A stretch of DNA of 64,000 bases from Anastatus disparis (GCA_017163975.1 JAFFSR010000369.1:3922001-3986000); one strand, 5' to 3'; counted from the stretch's first letter, positions 33,793 through 45,544 are shown. The notes: generated by a model from the letters alone, not told the origin. Made by a program: numbers and translations.

Positions 33793-34408
33793 AACAACTA
33801 AAACAAGCTGTTTTTAGTATATGTACAAATTGAATAGCTAAGAAATAGCCTGAAAATAGAATCAGATTTTACCAGGGTTAAATGTAACTTTTTCCATACC
33901 TAATATACAAATCAGCTTTAGATGATTTTCCCTTCTTCTGAATCTCATTATCTGTTAACAATTAAATTCATGTGCGAATTAACAGGTTAATTCGCAATTC
34001 ATCACTAGTTTTGATCTAGTTATTTCAAATTTCAAAATTGTGCCATTCTAACTTAGCTATATTATAACTTGTCAAACTGGTAAACTCTAACAATAGCATA
34101 GTGATGCAGAAAAAATAATTCAAACTGAATAAAATATTTTAACTTTCGAAGAAAAAAAATTTTTATTTCTATAAACTTAAAATCGTCATAACTTTGGTTC
34201 TAAATGATCAAAAAATTTCATCGGGGGTATATTTTTAAGATTTTTTTCTAATATTTTTTATATATAATTAAATGAAAGCATGAACGAATTGTAAGGAGAC
34301 GCAATAATTAGAAAAATGGCAAGATGCGCCATGGTATCAATGCTTTAAATTCAAAAATATAAAAAAAAAGTTTAAAAATCTGTTGAACAAGAAATAAGGC
34401 AAAATCGC
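33793..34408. other. Unassigned DNA, possible degenerate foldback end (ACCAGGGTT at 33871)
   Basis: Nothing coding was seen. TTTTACCAGGGTT near 33866 resembles the right ends of CCC...GGG foldbacks, but I could not find its partner. Confidence 0.3.
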
Positions 34409-35225
34409 ATATGGGTAAATCCACCGTAGTTTTAACTTTGCATGTGACTTTTGTTCAGCAATTTTTAAATAATTACTATTCTGTTACATTAAAACGCACA
34501 TGGCTGTATTTAGCTTTGAATTGTCCGTTTTGAATCTAAGAAATATACTCCACTTTTTCGCAAAGCTACATTGAACGGCACTTTTAAAATTTTCTTAAAA
34601 GCATCAAATTTTTTACAAAAAATCACGGTTTTTGCATAAATAGTATAAAAAGAAGTAAAATTTTTAAAGTCTTGGTGAATTTTAGATCATGCCATTTGAA
34701 TAATATTCAAAAAAACTGTGAGACTACTTTCTCAACTCAAAAACAAAAAATTTAAACCTAAGTAGAGTCACGTGCAATTTCAAATAAGTTTGATAATAGC
34801 GATTTTAATTTCAAGACAATATACATATTTTGAATTGTATTTACTGAGTTCTTCGATGTTGCACATGACTCTACTTAGGTTTAGATTTTTTGTTTTTTGA
34901 TTAGGAAAATAGTTCTATAGTTTTTTTAAAGATTACTTGAACAACATGATCTAAAATTCATCAAGACTTCAAAAATTTTACTTCTTTTTATACTATTTAT
35001 GCAAAAACCGTCATTTTTCGTAAAAAATTTGATACTTTTTAGAAAATTTTGAAGGTGCCGTTCAATGTAGCTTTGCGAAAAAGTGGAGTATATTTCTTGG
35101 ATTCAAAACGGACAATTGAAAGCCAAATACAGTTATGTGCGTTTTAACGTAACAGAATAGTAATTATTTAAAAATTGCTTAAAAAAAGTCACATGCAAAG
35201 TTAAAACTACGGTGGATTTACCCAT
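34409..35225. mobile_element. Foldback element, ~817 bp
   Basis: The ends ATATGGGTAAATCCACCGTA and TACGGTGGATTTACCCATAT are inverted copies. The arms run inward ~370 bases with matching blocks (ACTTTGCATGTGAC, CGCAAAGCTACATTGAACGG, CTAAGTAGAGTCA). The loop is near 34790-34840. It is non-coding and arms differ by several percent. Superfamily unknown. Confidence 0.75.
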
Positions 35226-35741
35226 ATTCTCACCAAACCTAAAAGAAAGTATTTTTACTGTATAAAAACATATCTAAATTTTTAAAGAAATATAGTTTTT
35301 GAGAAAAGTGCAGTTAAAAAATTTCTCTTTTTTCCGGTTTTTATTAATAATTTAGTGGGATGAACTCGTATCACAAAAATCGGGACGATATTTAAAATTA
35401 GATTGAATTCCGCACATTTTCGTCATAAACGTCCAAAAAGGTTAAAAAATTGACAGAGTTGTAGCTATTCAACAATTCAGTCTTATTTTTAATTTATTAA
35501 TTTTCATTTTTATATCCAACACTAAATACGCTGTGGCAAGAAAAAAAAATTTTTGAGCATTGTACGAGGTCCCTATTAAAAAAATCCACTTGGATTTCCA
35601 CGTGAAAAAATCCATGTGGTTTTTATGAGAGCTATGTTGATTTTATAAAACTCTCGTGGACTGTTAAAGAATCCGTATGGATTTTATGAAACCTATGTGG
35701 ATTTTCAAGGACTTACATGGATTTTATAAAATCTGTGTTAA

Positions 35742-36141
35742 GAGGCCGCCGTATCTCTGTCCTTTTCTAATTAAAAAATTGACTTTTTTCCCATAATTAG
35801 CAACTAAAGGCAAAAATAAAGAGATGGTTTCGATGTGTTTAATAAAATGTAATATTTTCTCTGATTAGGATAAATTAATTTTATCGCTTCGTTTTCAAGA
35901 AAAGTTGGAATAACTGAAAAAATTAAAAATTAGTGTCAAATAATAGGATTTTCAAGTTATTCCAACTTTTCTTGAAAATAAAGCGGTGGGATTAAATTAT
36001 TCTTATCAGAGAAAATATTGTTTTCTATTATACGAATTGAAACTATCTCTTTATTTTTGCCTCGAGTTATTAGTTTTTATAAAAAATAAATTTTAAACAG
36101 ATTCGGTAAAACAGGTAACTGTGTCGGTATACGGCTGACTC
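35742..36141. mobile_element. 400-bp TTAA-flanked foldback MITE with an empty site elsewhere in the window
   Basis: The ends are GAGGCCGCCGTATCTCTGTC and GTGTCGGTATACGGCTGACTC, flanked by TTAA at 35738-35741 and 36142-36145. The host sequence ATCTGTGTTAATTTTATGTA is uninterrupted near 22850-22870 and 24023-24045, proving the boundaries. The inner arms TTGCTTCGTTTTCAAG-like and CTTGAAAATAAAGCG pair. The same family is at 16040-16420. piggyBac-type target. Confidence 0.85.
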
Positions 36142-36314
36142 TTAATTTTATGTACTCCTCGAGGATTTAAATGAAAATCCACATAGACATTTTAAACAGC
36201 AAATAAATCGATATTTATTTCGCATTTAAAGTGAAAACCAAAAAAAGGTAAACTTCGTAATTTCAGCTCTTTGAAGATCAGAAAGCTTCTACGATTCAAT
36301 TGAGAGTATTCTGG

Positions 36315-37594
36315 TCCCTATTGAAAAAATCCACCTGGATTTCCACGTGGATTACCCATGCGAAAATCCACGTGGGTTTTACATAGATTCCATGTGGATT
36401 CGCATAGGAATCCACGCAGATTATCCACGTGAATTCCCACGTAAAAAATCCATGTGGATTTTATGAAAGCCATGTTGATTTTATAAAACCTTCGTGGACT
36501 GTCAAAAAATCCATATGGATTTTTCACGGACTTTCAAGGAACCCGCATGGATTTTATAATATCTGTGTTAATTTTATGTACTCCTCGTGGATTTTTAGAA
36601 AATCCATATGGGTTTTGTGAAATCCATGTGGATATTTAGTAATCCATGTGAATTTTTAGTTAATCCACGTAGATTTTTTACTTGGATATCCACGTTGATT
36701 TAAATAAAAATCTGCGTGGGAATCCGCATGGATATTTTTAATAGGAAATGACTCAATATTTATTTCGCATTCAAACTAAAAACCAAAAACGAGGTTAACC
36801 TCATAGTTTCAGCTCTTTGAAGATCAAAGAGCTTCTACGATTTAACTTACTAGGAGAGTATCAGACCTCCGGATCACGGATTTGGCTCAAACTTTGGGAT
36901 AAGATTTCAGATGTCAAAATATGAAAGGAAACAAAATTTTAGACCCCAACGCTCAATATTTCCCTAGTTACGGGCAATTGAAGAAAATAACTAAAAACGT
37001 TACTAGTTTTTCAAACGCATATAGTTTCTTAGCATTGATAGTTAGAAGCTTGAAACTTTTTTAAAATAAAAGCTGAGCTCAAATTCTTTTGAAATAGTAG
37101 TTATAGTATGTCAAAATATTATTTTTTCCCAAAGTTATAGCGTAATAAACATTTGACCCAATTTCAGCTTTTGCTATTAATTAATTAATTGAATGCGAAA
37201 TAAATATCGAGTTATTTCCTATTTAAAATATCCACGTGGATTTTCATTTAAAGCCATGTGGATATCCAAGTAAAAAATCCACATGGATTCAACAAAATCC
37301 ATATAGATTCCTTGAAAATCCACGAGGAGTACATAAAATTAACACAGATTTTATAAAATCCATGTGGTTTCCTTGAAATTCCACATAGATTTCATAAAAT
37401 CCATATGGATTCTTTATCAGTCCACGAAGGTCTTATAAAATCAACATAGCTTTCATAAAATCCACATGGATTATTTACGTGGAAATTCACGTGGGTAATC
37501 CGCGTAGATTCCAATGCGAATCAACATGTGAAATCCACGTGGATTTCCACATGGGTAATCCACGTAAAAATCCAGGTGGATTTTTTCTATAGGG
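36315..37594. mobile_element. Nested CCC...GGG foldback, 1280 bp; TSD GT with empty site
   Basis: The ends are CCCTATTGAAAAAATCCACC and GGTGGATTTTTTCTATAGGG. The host segment reads TTCTGG(T) before and (G)TCTTATATATCTG after. The uninterrupted homologue at 23121-23145 is TTCTGGTCTTATATATCTGC, so the duplication is GT. The interior again consists of ATCCACGTGGAT-type words, plus a block (36860-37195) that matches half of the 41660-42321 foldback. Confidence 0.8.
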
Positions 37595-37980
37595 GTCTTA
37601 TATATCTGCAACTTTGAAGTTCACATGATGGATCACAAAACTTGGAGAAACGCCACCTTGTGATTTACTGTCGAAAAGATGATTGATTACGTCGATTCTA
37701 TTTTAAATCTATAGGTAGCGTTTTTCTAAGTTTTGTGATCCCTCGTGCAAGTTTCAAAGACGCAAATATATAAAGCCAGAATATTCTTAGATGAATTGTA
37801 AAAGCTTTTTGATCTTAAAAGAGCTAAAACTACGAGGTTTACCTCGATTTTGGTTTTTACTTTTAATGCGAAATAAATATTGAGTTATTTCCTATTCAAA
37901 ATATCTAAGTGGATTTTCATGTAGATTTTTATTTAAATCAACGTGGATATCCAAGTAAAAAATCTACGTAGATTACCTAA

Positions 37981-38100
37981 AAATCTACATGGATTTATAA
38001 ATATTTACGTGGATTTATAAATATCCACATGGATTTATAAATATCCACATGGATTCATAAATATTCACATGGATTTATAAATATCCACATGGATTTCTTA
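37981..38100. repeat. Six tandem 20-bp units, each self-complementary at its core
   Basis: The consensus is ATCCACATGGATTTATAAAT, repeated in exact 20-base register. Variants have CTACATGG, TTACGTGG or TTCACATGG at the core. It is the most regular stretch of the word array. Confidence 0.9.
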
Positions 38101-38460
38101 AAAATTCACGCGGAGTACATAAAATTAACAGATTTTTATTTAAATCTACGTGGATATACAAGGAAAAAATCTACGTAGATTACCTAAAAATCCACATGGA
38201 TTTCACAGAACCCATATGTATTTTTTTAGAATCCACGAGGAGTACATAAAATTAACACAGATTTTATAAAATTCATATGAATTTTTTTACGTGGAAATTC
38301 ACGTGGGTGATCCGCGTGGATTCCTATGCGAATCCACATGGAATCCATGTGAAATCCACGTGGATTTCCACATGGGTAATTTACGTGGAAATCCAGGTGA
38401 ATTTTTTCAGTAGGGGTAAGTTATATTTTATATACATATTAGAACGTATTTTTATCACTT

Positions 38461-39146
38461 ACCAGGAGAGGTCATGACATTTGGATTACAAATTTTGATG
38501 AAACTTTGGGATATGATTTAAGGTACCAAAATATAAGTAAAGCCATAGCGGTACGGTCTAAGGCTTCAAAAAACTGAAGTTATAGACGTTTATAGTCTTA
38601 TTTTTAAAAAATATGAAGAAAGAATTCATAGTTGAAGCGTAAATAATTCTGTCGGAAAATGTCTTCAATGAATTTACAATAACTAAAATAAAAGTAGAGA
38701 AAGTGAGCTTTCATTTGCTGGTTTCAGAATTAAGAAATAATAATTAGAACTAAAGTTTTGCTTGTTTAAAGTTGAACAGTAAGAGAGTACCAAAAATTAT
38801 CTTAATTCTAAAGAACGGTGATTTTTAGAACTCTCTTACTGCTCAATATTAAACAAGCATAACTTTGATTCTAATTATTATGAAACCAGCAAATGAAGGC
38901 TTGCTTTCTCCACTTTTATTTTAGTTATTGTAAATTCATTGAAGACATTTTTCGATAGAATTATTTCCACTTCAACTATGAATTATTCTTTTAATTTTTT
39001 TGAAAATAAGACTATAAACGTCTATAACTTCAGTTTTTCGAAGCCTTAGACCGTACTGCTGTGGCTTTATTCATATTTTTGTACCTAAAAACATATCCCG
39101 AAGTTTCATCAAGATCTGTGACCCAAAGATCATAACCTCTCCTGGT
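38461..39146. mobile_element. Foldback element, ~686 bp (CCAGGAGAGG ends)
   Basis: The ends ACCAGGAGAGGTCATGAC and ATCATAACCTCTCCTGGT are inverted copies. The arms are ~320 bases, with blocks CGGTACGGTCTAAGGCTTC against GAAGCCTTAGACCGTACTGC and ACGTTTATAGTCTTATTTTT. TA lies to the left and TT(A) to the right. A further copy of one end is at 45319-45430 and of the middle at 46640-46760. Non-coding. Confidence 0.75.
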
Positions 39147-39521
39147 TAGAAAAAAAAAAATTTGATCAGTTACAATCTGCATAAATCTGAATAGAATCAG
39201 TCATTAAAATTTCAAGCATAATCAAAGAATATTTTACCTAAAACAAATTATGACTGATTTTCAATTATATTTTATAATGCAAACCTTGGGAACTAGAACA
39301 TTCCAATACTTTCTTTTAATTTAATAATGAGTACGAAAAGATAAATTTTATTCCCATTATTCTTAATTATGATTAACATCAAATGTAAATCTTTACATAA
39401 CCATTTGTTTCAGAACCAGTTTTTGTCTCATTATTCAGTTATTCAGTATTATAATTAAAAAATATCTAAAAAGGTCAGTTTGTTATCTCATAATACTATT
39501 CTTTTATAAGAATCATAAAGG

Positions 39522-40906
39522 ACATAGCCGGATAAGATGATTGAAAGTGTCCTGGGCGATTTTGGAAAAATAAATATGGGGTTATGTTCGGTATTGAAAA
39601 TAAAGAAGATTACTGCCACGCGCAGCTAACAGTCGACGCTCGCGGCAGTTGTTTACATGTGATACATCTCAAGTTAGCATTTTTCGCTTTACAACAATAT
39701 TTTGTATATTTTCGTCGCTTTGACTATTTCAAATTATTCCTTACATACGTGGCTAGAGTAAATGGCTATATTTTTGCCGCATAAGTTTGTGAATGAATTA
39801 TTATGAGCATTTAAATAATCACTATTTGCATTTCTCTCACTTGGCCACAGCACCACTGAACTAGAAGTCCCCGATTCGGTTCCAACCACGTCTCAAGTCT
39901 CACTTCAATAGTCTACCAATAATAATGACGAAACTGGAATCAGTAGGGTCATCCCTAACTGAATCAATCAAAATTGTAGAATCAAGTATTAAAGATCTTG
40001 AAATAGTTCCAGAATCTTTTGAAAAAGTATTTTTCGGTACTTGTAAAGTAGTATTGGACTTATTCAGTAGTATATATTGCCAGAAATAGTAAAAAACTGG
40101 ATTTTCCATTTAAAACTATGTTTTAGCATTTTCATAAGTCTTCTTGACATTTGTTCGTATTATTCAGAAGTACAAGCTTCTTGAAAAGTAAATTTTGCAT
40201 ATTTTAAAATTCATATAGTATATGCAACCATTACAAAATTAGGAATTGGAAAAAACAATTTTTTTATTCTAATGCAAAAATGTACTATTTGAAAAAGTTG
40301 AATTTTTTAAATATAACTGATATAATTTTTAATATTTCTTATTCCAAAACTATTAAAAATTGTATTTGGTAATATCATTTGATTGTGATGATAAAATATA
40401 ATGTTTTTTATTCGTTGGACTTCTCTAAGAGTCAAAAATAACCACATAAATAGCCGAAAATCGCTATATATCTGTTTTTTTTTGCGTTTTTAACTATGTT
40501 CCGCCAATTATAAGAATTTCTGAAAAAATTTATGATGATAGTTTTATTAGGTCCAAAACATATGTAATTTTTTGGAGGATGTAACTATTTTAATTTCTTT
40601 TTTGTTGCATTTTAATGTTTTAAAACGCATATGAAAATTTGCATTGGGCTCCAAAATTGTGTTTGCAATTTTTAACTTGTTGAGCATGAAAAAACTTTTA
40701 ATTAAAAAAAAAAGAAGTCCGTATGATTAAAATTAGTCGAGTTATGAAAGAAGAACGATTTTTCAAATTTTAGCATTCCCTGGTGAGCTGTTTCAATATT
40801 TAGGACTGAAAATTTGCAATCTTCAATATTTTCGATACCGAACATAACTTCATATTTACTTTTTAAAATCGCCCGGGGCCCTTTTGACCATCTTATCCGG
40901 CTATGT
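39522..40906. mobile_element. TIR element, ~1.39 kb, with ~80-bp terminal inverted repeats
   Basis: The ends are ACATAGCCGGATAAGATGAT and CATCTTATCCGGCTATGT. The TIRs continue through GGCGATTTT and ATGTTCGGTATTGAAAAT. The interior is not palindromic and contains a CpG-bearing block (39612-39650) and no open frame above ~70 codons. It looks like an internally deleted DNA transposon. The target duplication is unclear. Confidence 0.75.
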
Positions 40907-41659
40907 ATTTTCTTTTAATCTTTATAGAAAGATTTTAGCTCAAATTTTCAGAAGATGAATGCATACTAGTAAATAAATAAAATAAAATCAAGTTCTAAAA
41001 TTTTTTTCAAGTACTTACAATCATTGCGTACGAGTTAACTCTTTTAGAATATAGCAAAATAGATTTTACAATTAATGTAGCATTGATTATTTTAAATTGC
41101 TTCTAGAATATTAATCTTAATTAATTAAAAATTATTTATTTACTAGAACTATTATTTATTTTATATCTTGTTAACTGCTCGTGTTTTTCTTAGATATCTC
41201 AGAATTATAAGAATAGGAAATTAAGAAATTGGTTCTATAAAGTTTTAATGGTATTAACATTGAAATTTAATTTCAATGAAAAGAAAAAAAATCATTAAAT
41301 GAAATAAATTAAAATAACAGTATTTTAAATATTTGCATATTAAATTTTATTTTGAAATTGTGGGTTTCAAATAACAGAATAGCGCAATTTAGAACTGAAT
41401 GATGACAGTTATTTATAATACATGAGTTTAAACTGTTTCAAAACTTATTTTTAATTGTTACTTTAATGATAGTCAACTTTTATTACTTCGCATTTTGTAA
41501 TAAAATATTAATTAATAATAAATTTATGAGTGTATACGACTGGAATACAAAAAAAAAGAGATATGAATCAAAGGACGTCACTAACCAGGCACTTTATACT
41601 GGATGTCGTTGTCCATTCTGTTTGCACTTTTGCTCGTTGTTTTTTACTTAATCAGGCTT
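40907..41659. other. Unassigned AT-rich DNA
   Basis: No gene, RNA or clear repeat was seen. Confidence 0.5.
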
Positions 41660-42321
41660 GCAAGGAGAGTGTTTCACCTTCGGGTTACCGTTTTTGCTCA
41701 AATTTTGGGAATGTTTTCTGGATGCAGAAATATGAAGAAAGCCAAAATTTTAGAGGCTAACGCTCAATATTTTCCTAGTTACAGGCTATTGAAAAAAATC
41801 ACTAAAAAAGTCACTAGATTTTCAAACGCTTATAGTATCTCATCATAATTAGCTAGAAGTTTAAAACTTTTTTTTTTAATGAAAGCTGAGCCCAAATCTT
41901 TTCGAAATAGTCCCTATAGCATCTCAAAATATTTTCCCAAAATTAGAGCATAATAAAGATTGGACCTGAATTTTTTGTTTAAATCATCAATTAATAATAA
42001 AAGCTAAAATTGGGCTTAACTTTATTATACTATAACTTTAAGAAAAAAATAATATTTCGATATGCTACAACTACTATTTTAAAAGGATTTGAGCTCAGTT
42101 TTCATTTAAAAAAAGGTTTAAGCTTCTAGTTAACAATGCTTAGGAATTATAAGCGTTTGAAAATCTAGTAACTTTTTTAGTGATTTTCTTCAATGGCCTG
42201 TAACTAGGGAAATATTAAGCGTTGGCCTCTAAAATTTTGGCTTTCTTCATATTTCTGCATCCAGAAAACATTCCCAAAATTTGAGCAAAAACGGTGACCC
42301 GAAGGTGAAACACTGTCCTTG
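41660..42321. mobile_element. Foldback element, ~660 bp
   Basis: The ends CAAGGAGAGTGTTTCACCTT and AAGGTGAAACACTGTCCTTG are inverted copies. The arms include CGGGTTACCGTTTTTGCTCA against TTGAGCAAAAACGGTGACCC and TCAATATTTTCCTAGTTACAGG. The loop lies near 41980-42000. Half of a related copy is embedded in the 36315 element (36860-37195). Non-coding. Confidence 0.8.
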
Positions 42322-42918
42322 TTAATTATTAATTTTTTTACTCTTTTTACTTCTGATAAAAATTTGTAGCACAATATGTAAAAAATGGCAGCTTGTATAC
42401 TAGTCGAAGATATTCATATCAGCAAGGTTTTATACAAATAATTTGCTACCACACAATTTTTTATACAATTTTCTTTATCGTTTCTACTTGTTTGTTATCA
42501 TGACCCATACGTAACCCTCTTGGAAACGCAAACATGCTTGCACTCATACATCCTTTTACTGTACATTTTATTTATTTATCTATTTTTTTCTGCTATTTAG
42601 AGAAACAAACACGAAATAACCCCACACTTACATTGCTCTATACTTTTTCCTCATTATGAAAAAAAATTAAATCTTGCTAACATTGCTGAATTTTGAATTT
42701 GACCTATCAAAGATTGACTGATTTGTTTAAGATAGCAATGAAATGTGCTTCATCTTGAAAAACTTTTTTTTCTTTTGTGCATATGTACTTTGAGTTTTTT
42801 ACATGTTTTTAATATATATTATGAATGCTCTTCAATCCATTATTTTGTCAGAAGAAATTTGACAAACGAGAAAGATTAAGATTATGTTTAGTCACAGTGA
42901 ACATGAGATTACAAAGAT
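42322..42918. other. AT-rich DNA downstream of a candidate last exon
   Basis: If the exon at 42919-43026 is real, this would be its 3' UTR and downstream DNA. I found no canonical AATAAA on the minus strand in the first ~140 bases. No other feature was seen. Confidence 0.4.
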
Positions 42919-43026
42919 TTACGTAATTAGTTCTGATGTATCATCAATATCAACGTCATTGAAAGGTTCCGTACGTGCAGTTAATTGTGTGTATCCCATA
43001 GCAATTTCTCGTCTGTTTGACATCAC
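42919..43026 (-). CDS. Candidate C-terminal coding exon of an unidentified host gene
   Basis: On the minus strand a good acceptor (TATTATTTTCAG) ends at 43027. It is followed by 35 open codons reading VMSNRREIAMGYTQLTARTE then PFNDVDIDDTSELIT and a TAA at 42919-42921. The peptide has a balanced, non-repetitive composition unlike the AT-driven translations around it, and its C-terminus is acidic. The phase is 0 at the acceptor if this frame is right. I do not recognise the protein. The exon is outside any repeat I can see. A possible upstream 48-bp exon is at 49076-49123. Alternatives: a chance open frame, or a decayed retrogene piece. Confidence 0.45.
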   Translation of the reverse strand: MMSNRREIAMGYTQLTARTEPFNDVDIDDTSELIT

Positions 43027-43559
43027 CTGAAAATAATATAAACGGTATTAATACATTTTCTTAAATACTGAGTTTTTACAAAGCGCATACAATATGCTAA
43101 AGTTTAATATAATGCATGGTATATAACTAAAGGTTATGAATTATTAGTACATTTTAATAAAAAGACACTTGAAAGAATTTAAAAGTTTTTAAAATTTTTT
43201 TCATATAAAACTCCATGGAATTGAACTAATGTATTAGAATAATTGTGAAAAAGTAACAAAGAAAACGTAATAAAATAATTATACAGTTAAAGTATTAATT
43301 CCTTCACTTGAAATATCTATAGTATAAAAAAATTACTATCGCAATTAACAATAGTAACTAAATAATCGATTACAGTGTAGAAATATGAGATGCTTAATTT
43401 TACCGAATCCACTCCATAAAATTTCCTTAAAAGTCACACTTGTATTTAGGAGCAAAAAAATCTAGCTTTTATTTGGATACTAATAAATATTATTGTAAAA
43501 AATCAAATATTGGACAATGATTATTCTTAATTATTTATAATGTGACAAGTAGTGATTAT

Positions 43560-44520
43560 GTCATACTTGCTACATTGCATACGCCAGCTGATTGATGAGG
43601 AAAACACGGAGTGAACGTCTAATCACAGGTGCGTGCCTTGCGCTGGCTTATGCATTAAGTTTATAGGAAAATGAGTCGCGCGCAGGTAAGAGAAGATAGA
43701 GAGAGAGAGAGAAAGATAGCTCACTCTCTCTATCTAATCATTATTGGTACTGTCATTGTGTAGCTTGTTAGCTTTTTGCTGCGCTCTCTCTTCATAAAGT
43801 TTTTTTTTATCAATTTACACAATTAGTGTTGATAGAATCACGTGTGTTATCTGTGTTGTGTAGGTGTGTGTCTTAGTGGTAATAAATTTTTGTGTGTGTT
43901 GGCGGATCGCTGCATATAGAATTTAATACGAAATTATCTGTCTTGCAGCTGAGCTGCATACACAACAACGCAGTATATCTAAGCAAGATGCGAGAGAGAG
44001 AGACAGCGAGCTGGCATTTCCTCTGTATTTTAATTATTACACGCCGTATTTACAAGGTAAGTGGTTGCAACCACGCGTGCAATTAATGCATTTATTTATA
44101 TTGTTTTTTGTACGACGCGTCAATTGTTTAATTTAGTTATTAATTAGTTAACTTGTATAAGCTCGGTCTGAGCGTTAAATTTCAGTATTCTTCATATCTT
44201 ATACTTTCTTTTAATTCGATAAACTTTATCTTTTGTTTTTCTTTTAAATAAAGTTCGTTATTTAGTCTGGTGTGGTGAAGAATCACCATGCCCGTAAACC
44301 TCATTACCTAAAATACTTATTGAATTTCATTTATTATTATAATTGGCAATTTGCATGCTTTTGGTGCAACAAAAGCAATTGCACAGTTAATCTAATATTT
44401 TCTATTTTTATTCTAATTGAGGTACGAGATCTGAGCGTCTGGTGCAAGTGATCAATCGATCATATTATAACAGGTAGAATACTTGCAGCAAAGGATTACA
44501 GGTAAAGACATTTAATATAT
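43560..44520 (+). other. Non-repetitive CpG-bearing region with several splice-donor-like sites; possible 5' exons or ncRNA
   Basis: This is the least AT-rich, least repeat-like interval of the window. It contains CAG|GTAAGA (near 43685), AAG|GTAAGT (near 44056) and CAG|GTAAAG (near 44510), each at the end of a GC-richer stretch, and a GA repeat (43696-43716). No convincing long reading frame exists. It could be alternative first exons of a gene whose body lies outside this stretch, or noncoding RNA. This is inference from splice motifs only. Confidence 0.25.
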
Positions 44521-44696
44521 ATTAACGCCTGTTACAATAATTATTATCAGTTAAAAATGTTTATTTATAATTACTATAGTATTATAAATAAATAATTACG
44601 TACAATAACATTTCTAACAAACTTGATTGTAATAGCCACAAATAGTTATATATTAAACTGCTCAAGTTAGACATTAGTACATTATGTAACGGGTAT

Positions 44697-44785
44697 GGAA
44701 AGGTTTTATTTGCGAAACGAGAAGTTTGCAGCCTGAGCTGAAAGTGAGGGTCGTAACGAGTTTCGTAAACAAGCCTTTCGATACT
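44697..44785. repeat. Short inverted repeat (hairpin) around TTTGCGAAACGAG
   Basis: GGAAAGGTTTTATTTGCGAA followed by ACGAG pairs imperfectly with CGAGTTTCGTAAACAAGCCTTTC about 60 bases downstream. Function unknown; possibly a small MITE. Confidence 0.45.
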
Positions 44786-45544
44786 AGTTGCGTAGTGTAT
44801 TTTTCGCCATGAGAGCCAAAAAAGAGCTGCGAAGTTGCGATTTTAGGGTTAGAATGGTGAAAAAATGTAATAAAACTATATAGAGATCAAATTTCGTACA
44901 AGTTATATAAATGTAAAATGCAACTGAAGTGAAGAAGCCATAAGATTTACCTGTGTTATCACGTAAGTTGCGATTTTAATACTTTTCGTTAATTAAAATG
45001 CTTATATTTTTTACATTCTATCAAAAAAGTACCAGTAATTGATCTATAAATATAAAATATTTATTATTTATTCAAATTGATTGTATCGCCATCAAAGTAA
45101 ACCTCTATCAAATAATACAATAATATTAACGAATAATCCAACTAATGAAACATTTTTTATTGCATTTTCCGGAATCGACTTCAATTTTCGCAACAAATTT
45201 TCTTCAACTGAATTAAGATTTTTCCCGCGAAGACCTAATTTGGTACTTTAACACAGCGTTATTCGAATCGTTTTGTACAAAAATTGATTTCTACACATGT
45301 GCAGTAGCGTTAAAACTTATCAGGAGAGGTTATGACTTTCGGGTTACAGATCTTGATGAGCTTTGAGATATGTTTTTAGGTACCAAAATATGAGTGAAGC
45401 CACAGCGGTACGGTCTAACGCTTCGAAAATTTTTCGTGCACAGTGTTTCGCATCTCAGCTACTTTATACTACTTTACGATAATGAAGATTTTTATGGTTA
45501 ATATCCCGCGAAAAATGTAGATGGCGATTTAATCAATTGTTTAG

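Larger units (their letters stand above)
35571..38415. mobile_element. CCC...GGG foldback composed of ATCCACGTGGAT words; TSD GT; nested copies inside
   Basis: It begins CCCTATTAAAAAAATCCACT and ends GAATTTTTTCAGTAGGG, flanked by GT (35569-35570 and 38416-38417). The body is a mosaic of short self-complementary words (ATCCACATGGAT, CCACGTGG, TACGTAGATT) with TTTATAAAATC and ACACAGATTTTATAAAATCC spacers. A TTAA-flanked MITE (35742-36141) and a second element of the same family (36315-37594) lie inside. Non-coding. Same family as 22715-24773. Confidence 0.7.

Noticed and set aside
39841..39900. tRNA-like string GATTCGGTTCCAACC
   Set aside because: It resembles a T-arm GGTTCRANNCC but has no acceptor stem, D arm or anticodon arm at the right distance.
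43892..44086. 64-codon frame beginning MCVGGSLHIEF
   Set aside because: It crosses a strong AAG|GTAAGT donor and contains low-complexity GAGAGA-derived residues; more likely noncoding exon DNA.
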